Shown one piece after another: positions 1 to 4,970 of a stretch of DNA of 13,810 nt. This stretch comes from Porticoccus sp. (lineage in GTDB: Bacteria; Pseudomonadota; Gammaproteobacteria; Pseudomonadales; Porticoccaceae). Below the pieces are notes generated by a model that saw only the letters and a list, made by a program, of their open reading frames with translations, was not told where the DNA came from and ran no database searches. The stretch covers positions 1 through 13,810 of the forward strand of contig NYXF01000099.1 in NCBI GenBank assembly GCA_002685455.1, read 5' to 3'. The translations under genes were made by a program, and so were the position numbers. Numbering within the stretch: position 1 is the first letter of the stretch; each line of letters begins with the position of its first letter.

Positions 1-127
1 AGGCTCGCACCTCCCAGGTATTACCTGGCACTCTGCCCTATGGAGCCCGGACTTTCCTCCCCTGATAACCGGATATCACCTAAGGAAATATCCAGAATAA
101 ACCAGCGGCGGCTGCCCAGCCAACTCT
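1..127 (-). ncRNA. rnpB: RNase P RNA, 5' part (runs off the left edge)
   Basis: Catalytic RNA subunit of RNase P, which trims the 5' leader from precursor tRNAs. Read on the minus strand, positions 35-62 give the near-universal core GAGGAAAGTCCGGGCTCCAT, followed by AGGGCAG and a GCCAGGTAATACCTGG hairpin. Upstream, GGATAT and ATATCC arms form the P3 stem, and a GCAGCCGCCGC segment matches the P1/P2 region of bacterial type A RNase P RNA. The 5' end is set at about 127 because AGAGTTGGCTGGGCAGCCGCCGC has the same length to the conserved core as the E. coli RNA from its first base. Only roughly the first third is present, so the P1 partner strand and specificity domain lie outside the window. 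rnpB directly downstream of rsmI is a common gammaproteobacterial arrangement. Confidence 0.95.
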
Positions 128-133
128 AAATAT

Positions 134-139
134 AGATTA
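134..139 (-). promoter_or_regulatory. Possible -10 element of rnpB
   Basis: TAATCT on the minus strand lies 6 bases upstream of the inferred RNA 5' end, the right distance for a sigma70 -10 box. No convincing -35 hexamer is seen 16-18 bases further upstream. The 89-base gap between rsmI and rnpB is the only place for a dedicated promoter, and read-through from rsmI is also possible. This is an inference from position. Confidence 0.3.
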
Positions 140-216
140 CCATGAAATAAATAATAATCAGATAACTAATTTTAACAGCTTGTGGGCAAAAAAACGGCTA
201 GATAGTTTTCGGATTT

Positions 217-1068
217 TTATTTCTTTAAGTCCAAGGCTGATTTATAGAGTATATTTTTTTGGCCTCCAGTAATTTTTGCTCCCAAAGATACGGCTTGCTT
301 TAAGGGTAATTCTTCCAGCAAAACAGACAACACTCGCTGAATATCTTGGGTATCATCTTTTTTTTCTTCGGGATCAGCCCCTGCAAGAACTAAAACCATC
401 TCACCTTTTTGTTGATTCAAGTCCTGTTCAACAAACTGCAATGTGCTTTCTATTGATCCAGAAAAAAAAGTTTCATAAGTTTTTGTAAGCTCTCTGGCCA
501 TAACTATCTCTCGAGTGGGCCCAATGATTTCTAGCATATCTCTGAGAGAACCTAGTATTCTGTGTGGTGCCTCATAAAAAATTATAGTTCTAGAATCTTT
601 TGATATACGTTTAATTTTTTCAATTCGAGCAGCGGATTTTGATGGGAGAAACCCCTCAAAGATGAATCGATCACTTGGTAAGCCTGACGCGCTTATCGCT
701 GCGATAAGCGCACATGGTCCAGGTATAGGTGATACTTTTATTTCCTTACTCTTTGCAAGTTTTACTAACTTGAAGCCAGGGTCAGAGATTAACGGGGTTC
801 CTGCATCGCAAATTAATGCAACTGACTTGCCAGATAAGAGCAGATCAATTATTTTTTTTATTTGTTTTTCTTCACTAAAATCGTGATAGGAGATCATAGG
901 TGTATGTATACCAAAATTCCTGAAAAGGATACTACTTCTTCTCTTATCTTCGACGGCTACGAAATCAACCGAACCCAGAGTATCTAAAGCACGTGAAGTC
1001 ATATCACCCATATTGCCAAGAGGTATTGAAACAAGATAGAGTTTACCAATCATAGGATTAAATGCCAT
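217..1068 (-). CDS. rsmI: 16S rRNA (cytidine1402-2'-O)-methyltransferase RsmI
   Basis: SAM-dependent enzyme that 2'-O-methylates C1402 in the decoding centre of 16S rRNA. The 283-residue protein is full length (E. coli about 286). It shows the tetrapyrrole-methylase-type fold signatures of the family in order: PLGNMGDMT near the N-terminus (about 17-25), SYHDFSEE (about 60-67), CDAGTPLISDPG (about 87-98), IPGPCALIAAISASGLPSDR (about 114-133), YEAPHRI (about 164-170), ARELTKTYET (about 191-200) and KGEMVLVLAG. The start at 1068 has only a weak purine stretch before it. A second Met five codons in (MIGKLYLV) is an alternative, since neither has a clear Shine-Dalgarno. In many gammaproteobacteria the divergent neighbour is lpoA, but here it is diaA. 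The frame contains a 23-bp palindrome (689-711). Confidence 0.95.
   Translation of the reverse strand: MAFNPMIGKLYLVSIPLGNMGDMTSRALDTLGSVDFVAVEDKRRSSILFRNFGIHTPMISYHDFSEEKQIKKIIDLLLSGKSVALICDAGTPLISDPGFKLVKLAKSKEIKVSPIPGPCALIAAISASGLPSDRFIFEGFLPSKSAARIEKIKRISKDSRTIIFYEAPHRILGSLRDMLEIIGPTREIVMARELTKTYETFFSGSIESTLQFVEQDLNQQKGEMVLVLAGADPEEKKDDTQDIQRVLSVLLEELPLKQAVSLGAKITGGQKNILYKSALDLKK
689..711. repeat. 23-bp perfect palindrome inside rsmI
   Basis: Positions 689-699 (GCGCTTATCGC) and 701-711 (GCGATAAGCGC) are perfect inverted copies around a single central T. It lies in the codons for the conserved ALIAAISA stretch of RsmI, so part of the symmetry could come from coding constraint. No run of T follows on either strand, so it is not a standard terminator. 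I see no second copy in the window. Confidence 0.85.
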
Positions 1069-1372
1069 TTCTTAAACAATTAAACTTAGATGTCTCTTCC
1101 TTGCCAAGGAAAAAGGATAAAATTTGATTCTGGAGCTTAATTGATATTTGTTATCGTTTATATACAAGTTATCTTAATAAAGTTTAGAGCGTTACAATAT
1201 AATCTACAAGAATTGGTATGGCGATTAGTTTTAATTTGCAATCTTAAATTTAATATAAAAATAACTCGACGTTTATTTTGTATAATTTTAGAACCGACAA
1301 AACAACAAATGATAAGCTAAAATGTAGTTTAATTGTTTATATAATTAACTGTGATTTACAAAGCATGGCATT
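1069..1372. other. Gene-free divergent intergenic region rsmI / diaA
   Basis: 304 bases, strongly AT-rich, with no open frame that looks coding. It must carry the promoters for rsmI (minus) and diaA-dolP (plus). Two perfect TATAAT hexamers point rightward, at 1281-1286 and 1340-1345, but neither has a recognisable -35 at 16-18 bases. The one clear symmetric element is the dyad at 1097-1111. In related genomes this interval is where lpoA and yraN sit, and I see no translated remnant of either. Confidence 0.6.
1097..1111. repeat. 15-bp dyad upstream of rsmI
   Basis: TTCCTTG-C-CAAGGAA is a perfect 7+1+7 inverted repeat 29-43 bases upstream of the rsmI start. The place and size suit a repressor operator or a small 5'-UTR hairpin, but I recognise no regulator consensus. 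The symmetry is seen directly and the role is unknown. Confidence 0.5.
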
Positions 1373-1957
1373 ATGAAAAAAATTGTTCTTTCTCATTTCA
1401 ATCAAAGCGTTCAAGCCAAAGAAATTAGTGCTCCTATATTAGCACCACAGATTGTATCTGCAGGCCAGAAAGTAGTCGAACAGCTACTTAAAGGCTATAA
1501 AGTACTTTCTTGTGGTAATGGTTTGGCTGGCTATATGGCAAATATAATAACTGAAGCTCTTTTGCTTCAATACGAACTTGAGCGTCCAGGATTACCAGCA
1601 ATATGTTTAAATGAAAGTGGGATACTTACGTCAATATGCCACAGGGATGGAAAAAGCCAGCTATTTAGTAAGCAAATTTCTGCTTTAGGCCAGTCTGGAG
1701 ACTTGTTAATTATATTTAGCTCTGGTACCAATCCTAGCAATCTAGTCCAAGCTATTCAAGCAGCACATGATAAGTCTATGGAGATAATAGCTCTTACCGG
1801 GAAAGGAGATACAGACTTGTCTGCTTTGCTTAATAACGAGGACATAGAGCTGAGAATCGAACATAACGATGTACATCAAATAAGTGAACTTCAGATGTTA
1901 AGTGTATTTTGTTTATGTGAACTTATAGATAAACAATTATTTGGAGGAGAAAGCTAA
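1373..1957 (+). CDS. diaA: DiaA-like SIS-domain protein
   Basis: 194 residues, one SIS (sugar isomerase) domain, E. coli DiaA about 196. DiaA binds DnaA and promotes its assembly at oriC; the relative GmhA isomerises sedoheptulose 7-phosphate. Matches to DiaA include LLKGYKVLSCGNG (38-50), ELERPGLPAICLN (68-80), a SSGTNPSN loop (116-123) and LCELIDKQLF near the C-terminus. Residues that bind sugar phosphate in GmhA are changed: the usual G-S after GNG is LA (51-52), the following Ala-rich helix lacks its His, and the position of the GmhA catalytic His in the QE-x-H segment is Gln174. This favours a non-enzymatic DiaA role over GmhA, and the dolP neighbour supports it. No strong Shine-Dalgarno is seen before this ATG. 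The stop overlaps the dolP start by one base. Confidence 0.85.
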   Translation: MKKIVLSHFNQSVQAKEISAPILAPQIVSAGQKVVEQLLKGYKVLSCGNGLAGYMANIITEALLLQYELERPGLPAICLNESGILTSICHRDGKSQLFSKQISALGQSGDLLIIFSSGTNPSNLVQAIQAAHDKSMEIIALTGKGDTDLSALLNNEDIELRIEHNDVHQISELQMLSVFCLCELIDKQLFGGES

Positions 1958-2529
1958 TGCCGAGACGTTTGATAAGCGTAATTATTCTTTATGCTTTTTT
2001 TTTAGCAGGATGTACTGAGATTATTCATGTTGCAACTGAAAATCCAATACAGCCGCAACCAGAAAAAATTTCTATAGGAACCGATATTGACGACTGGGAG
2101 CTTGAGACCTCAATTGGCGTTAATTTAAAAAAAGCAGGGCCTGAACTACAGGATTCTAATATAAATATAAATTCATATAATCGTATAGTGCTGCTGACAG
2201 GTCAAGTTCCGTCAGCAGAGGCTAGGAGCCTTGCTGCTGAGGTGGCGAGAAAATATAGAGGTGTACGTCAAGTTTATAACGAAATTAAAATAAGCGGGCC
2301 CACTTCTTTGATTGCCAGAACTAATGATGCGTGGTTATCTGCGAAGCTTAAAACTAAGCTGATGGCTAGCGATGAAATTGAATCTTCGACAATTAAGGTC
2401 ATCACAGAAAATGGTGTAATTTATTTAATGGGCCTGATTTCTCAAGAAAATGCAAAAATAGTCCTGCAACTTGCCAGCGAAATTAGTGGGGCAATAAGAG
2501 TGGTTTCTGTCCTAGAATATACTGATTGA
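1957..2529 (+). CDS. dolP: DolP, outer-membrane lipoprotein with two BON domains
   Basis: 190 residues (E. coli DolP/YraP about 191). The N-terminus MPRRLISVIILYAFFLAGC is a lipoprotein signal with lipobox LAGC, so Cys19 would be lipidated and the mature protein anchored in the outer membrane facing the periplasm. Two BON domains follow at about 45-112 and 120-188, each with the small alpha/beta pattern and the V-x-L-x-G turn (VLLTGQV, IYLMGLI). DolP helps keep the outer membrane intact and affects BAM function and daughter-cell separation in E. coli. Translation is coupled to diaA: stop and start share one base (TAATG), with a strong GGAGGAG at 1943-1949. It converges on the thiolase gene 39 bases away. 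Confidence 0.92.
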   Translation: MPRRLISVIILYAFFLAGCTEIIHVATENPIQPQPEKISIGTDIDDWELETSIGVNLKKAGPELQDSNININSYNRIVLLTGQVPSAEARSLAAEVARKYRGVRQVYNEIKISGPTSLIARTNDAWLSAKLKTKLMASDEIESSTIKVITENGVIYLMGLISQENAKIVLQLASEISGAIRVVSVLEYTD

Positions 2530-2540
2530 GTCTAAGGACA
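2508..2540 (+). terminator. Hairpin across the dolP stop, possible 3' end
   Basis: TGTCCTAGA (2508-2516) pairs with TCTAAGGACA (2531-2540), giving a nine-pair stem with one bulged A and a 14-base loop over the dolP stop codon. No T-run follows, so it is not a classic intrinsic terminator. It may protect the 3' end or mark a Rho-dependent site in the short convergent gap. Confidence 0.3.
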
Positions 2541-2568
2541 AAATCATGATCAATTAATAGCGGAGCAT

Positions 2569-3747
2569 TTACATTAATTCAAGAGCAACTGCAAGTGCTT
2601 CACCGCCTCCTATACATATAGCAGCAACACCTTTTTTCTTGGCGTATGCTTGCATCGATGACAAAAGCGTAACAATAATTCTAGCACCAGAAGCACCAAT
2701 TGGATGACCAAGGGCGCATGCACCTCCATGAACGTTAACTTTCTCATGAGGTAAGTCCAACTCTTTCATCGCAGCCATAGTAACAACTGCGAAGGCTTCA
2801 TTAATTTCATATAAATCTACATCTTCTGTTGACCAGTTTAGAGATTTCAATAATTTTTTTATAGCGCCCACTGGGGCTGTAGTGAACCATTCTGGTTCCT
2901 GAGAGTTACTTGCATATTCTGCAACTTTAGCTAAAGGCTTTAGGCCAAGCTCTTTTGCAACTGATAATCTAGTCAGCACCAGTGCAGCGGCTCCGTCACT
3001 TATTGAGCTGGAGTTTGCAGCTGTCACAGACCCGTCTTTTCTGAAGGCTGGTCTTAATTTTGGAATTTTATCTTTGTTACCTTTGCTTGGCTGCTCATCT
3101 TTATCGTACGAAATGTCGCCTCGGCGTGTTTTAACGGTATAAGGAACAATTTCAGCATTGAACTTTCCTGACTCACTAGCATTTTTAGCTCTTTCAAGTG
3201 AGGTTATAGCAAAAGCGTCTTGATCCTCGCGACTAAAATTATATTTAGTGCACGTTTCTTCAGCAAATAACCCCATCGCTTCCTTTGTGTAAGCGTCTTC
3301 TAAGCCGTCTAATGTCATATGATCATAAATAGTGGCATCACCAAAACGATATCCTCCCCTTCCTTGAGTCATTAAGTATGGGGCATTAGTCATACTTTCC
3401 ATTCCCCCTGCAACCGAGATATTAGTATTACCGAGAGACAAGCTGTCGTATGCGTTCATAAATGCCTTCATACCAGAACCACAAACTTTATTAATAGTAG
3501 TGCAGTTCACGGAGACAGGCAGACCTGCATATATAGAGGATTGTCTAGCTGGAGCTTGTCTAAGACCTGCGGACAATACGCATCCCATATCAACCGAATT
3601 AATTCTGTTTGAAGGCGCGCCTGAGCGCTCAACAGCAGCTTTTATAGCTGCACCTCCTAATTGAGTTGAAGGGATACCAGAGAATTGACCCTGCATACTG
3701 CCAATTGGTGTTCTCGCCATTCCGACTATAACTATTGGATCAGACAT
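2569..3747 (-). CDS. Acetyl-CoA C-acetyltransferase (thiolase II type)
   Basis: Thiolase condensing two acetyl-CoA to acetoacetyl-CoA, or the reverse, in ketone-body, short-chain acid or polyhydroxybutyrate metabolism; cytoplasmic. 392 residues, the usual length. Active-site residues fall exactly at the classical biosynthetic thiolase numbers: nucleophile Cys89 in NKVCGSGMKA, His348 in GGACALGHPIGASGAR, and Cys378 in CIGGGEA, with NEAFA at 316-320. The sequence alone does not separate a biosynthetic from a degradative role. It is the third gene of an ssp unit: its GAGG ribosome site directly follows the sspB stop, and the gap is 10 bases, so translation is probably coupled. A thiolase between sspB and dolP is not part of the order I know for this locus and may be a lineage-specific insertion. 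Confidence 0.92.
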   Translation of the reverse strand: MSDPIVIVGMARTPIGSMQGQFSGIPSTQLGGAAIKAAVERSGAPSNRINSVDMGCVLSAGLRQAPARQSSIYAGLPVSVNCTTINKVCGSGMKAFMNAYDSLSLGNTNISVAGGMESMTNAPYLMTQGRGGYRFGDATIYDHMTLDGLEDAYTKEAMGLFAEETCTKYNFSREDQDAFAITSLERAKNASESGKFNAEIVPYTVKTRRGDISYDKDEQPSKGNKDKIPKLRPAFRKDGSVTAANSSSISDGAAALVLTRLSVAKELGLKPLAKVAEYASNSQEPEWFTTAPVGAIKKLLKSLNWSTEDVDLYEINEAFAVVTMAAMKELDLPHEKVNVHGGACALGHPIGASGARIIVTLLSSMQAYAKKKGVAAICIGGGEALAVALELM

Positions 3748-3764
3748 AATGAAACCTCTATTTA
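3745..3764 (-). repeat. Translation-start leader repeated before thiolase and sspA (copy 1)
   Basis: The 20 bases at 3745-3764 match 4905-4924 at 19 positions. On the minus strand both read TAAAT-N-GAGGTTTCATTATG, where N is A here and C in the other copy. The block covers the Shine-Dalgarno, spacer and start codon of each gene, and the coding sequences after ATG are unrelated. Confidence 0.75.
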
Positions 3765-4198
3765 ACTATTTTTAATGAGGGCCTTTTGGCTTTAACCCTA
3801 GGTGGCCTATCTTTTGATATCTTACCAGATGAAGCAAGCGATTTTACAGGTCCTGGACCTGAAGGATCAGGCTCTCTGGGATTTTCTACTTGGAAAATCA
3901 TTCCTTGACCATTTTCTTGAGCATAGATTCCAACTATAGATTGAATTGGCAAAAAAATTTCTGCTGGTATTCCACCAAAACTTGTATTAAATGAAATCTT
4001 ATCCTTATTCATAACTAATTTTGAAACTGCACGGGGAGATAAATTTAACACAATTTCTCCATCCCTTGTTGCATAACTTTGGGGGACTTCAACCCCTGGC
4101 TGATGAGCATCAACTGATACATATGGAGTCAATTTATTATCAACGATCCATTCATATATAGCTTTTATTAAATAGGGTTTGTTTGATGTCATATTCAT
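3758..4198 (-). CDS. sspB: SspB, adaptor for ClpXP
   Basis: Dimeric adaptor that binds ssrA-tagged peptides (products of trans-translation) and hands them to ClpXP. 146 residues, slightly shorter than E. coli SspB (about 165). The substrate-binding domain covers about 6-105: KPYLIKAIYEWIVDN, LTPYVSVD, PGVEVPQSYATRDGEIVLN, LSPRAVSKL, FNTSFGGIPAEI, and IYAQENGQGM. A flexible linker follows. The last residues RPSLKIVK are the ClpX-binding tail (E. coli RPALRVVK). The linker here is proline- and lysine-rich rather than the acidic one I recall for E. coli. Start choice: ATG at 4198 or two codons later at 4192, neither with a good ribosome site. It lies 82 bases downstream of sspA and 10 upstream of the thiolase. 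Confidence 0.93.
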   Translation of the reverse strand: MNMTSNKPYLIKAIYEWIVDNKLTPYVSVDAHQPGVEVPQSYATRDGEIVLNLSPRAVSKLVMNKDKISFNTSFGGIPAEIFLPIQSIVGIYAQENGQGMIFQVENPREPDPSGPGPVKSLASSGKISKDRPPRVKAKRPSLKIVK

Positions 4199-4280
4199 AG
4201 TTGTGGTTATCGATTATGATTGCTCAATACACAAAAAAGGAATTAAACTATTAACTTTATACAAAGCATTACCTTATCAG

Positions 4281-4907
4281 CTACAGCTCGCTTTCAAACT
4301 CAGATAGGCTCTCTTGGAAAGATTCACGTTCAAAGATTCTATTCATATAGTCAAACAAAGGTTTTGTTTGACGATGATCAGGAATATCGATATTGAGGCT
4401 TTTTAACCGCCACAAAATTGGCCCTAAACAGCAGTCCACTAAAGTAAAATGCTCGCTCATGAAAAAAGGAAGATCGGTAAAAATTGGAGCAAGACTAATT
4501 AGACTATCTTGAAGTTCTTTTTTTGCCCCGTCTATTACTTGTGTATCCGATGTGTTGATGATCAAATCTATTTGCGAGCTGCAATCTTTTTCTATGCGAT
4601 ATATATATTGTCGATTTAGCGCTCTTGCAACAGGGTAAACAGGTAATAAAGGTGGGTGGGGAAATCTTTCGTCTAAATATTCCATCATAACCTTCGTTTC
4701 ATATAAAGCAAGATCACGATCGATTAGTGTTGGTAATGTACCATATGGATTGATAGCCATTATTTCTTCTGGAATCGACTGATTATCAATATCCTCGATA
4801 TCTACAGTAACTCCCTTTTCTGCCAAGACAATACGAACCCGATGACTATAGTGACACGTCGGATCAGAATAAAATGTCATGGATGATCGTTTTGCAACAA
4901 TCCCCAT
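4281..4907 (-). CDS. sspA: SspA, stringent starvation protein A
   Basis: Glutathione-S-transferase-fold protein that binds RNA polymerase and supports stationary-phase and acid-stress responses; it has no known GST activity. 208 residues (E. coli 212). Thioredoxin-like N-domain about 9-88 with MTFYSDPTCHYSHRVRIVLAEKGV, NPYGTLPTLIDRD and YETKVMMEYLDERFPHPPLLPVYPVAR; the PHPPL-PVYPVAR segment is the SspA hallmark. An all-helical C-domain follows, with FTLVDCCLGPILWRL and the ending FERESFQESLSEFE. The start ATG has GAGG seven bases upstream. The gene begins 63 bases after petBC, just behind a terminator (4929-4961), so it needs its own promoter or read-through. I cannot point to a good promoter in that gap. 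Confidence 0.94.
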   Translation of the reverse strand: MGIVAKRSSMTFYSDPTCHYSHRVRIVLAEKGVTVDIEDIDNQSIPEEIMAINPYGTLPTLIDRDLALYETKVMMEYLDERFPHPPLLPVYPVARALNRQYIYRIEKDCSSQIDLIINTSDTQVIDGAKKELQDSLISLAPIFTDLPFFMSEHFTLVDCCLGPILWRLKSLNIDIPDHRQTKPLFDYMNRIFERESFQESLSEFESEL

Positions 4908-4924
4908 AATGAAACCTCGATTTA
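4905..4924 (-). repeat. Translation-start leader repeated before thiolase and sspA (copy 2)
   Basis: Second copy of the 20-base start-region block described at 3745-3764, with 19 of 20 bases identical. It carries the sspA ribosome site and start codon. Confidence 0.75.
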
Positions 4925-4928
4925 GTTT

Positions 4929-4961
4929 AAAAAAATAAAGGGCAATAAAACTGATTTGCCC
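4929..4961 (-). terminator. Intrinsic terminator of the petA-petBC operon
   Basis: On the minus strand, GGGCAA (4956-4961) pairs with TTGCCC (4940-4945) around a 10-base loop, and TTTATTTTTTT follows at once (4929-4939). It starts 10 bases after the petBC stop. A GC-containing stem directly followed by a U-tract is the classic arrangement. It leaves only 21 bases before sspA. Confidence 0.75.
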
Positions 4962-4970
4962 AAGCAGTTG

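Noticed and set aside
4199..4280. Promoter between sspA and sspB
   Set aside because: A CATAAT hexamer is present but no -35 fits 16-18 bases upstream; co-transcription with sspA is the simpler reading.
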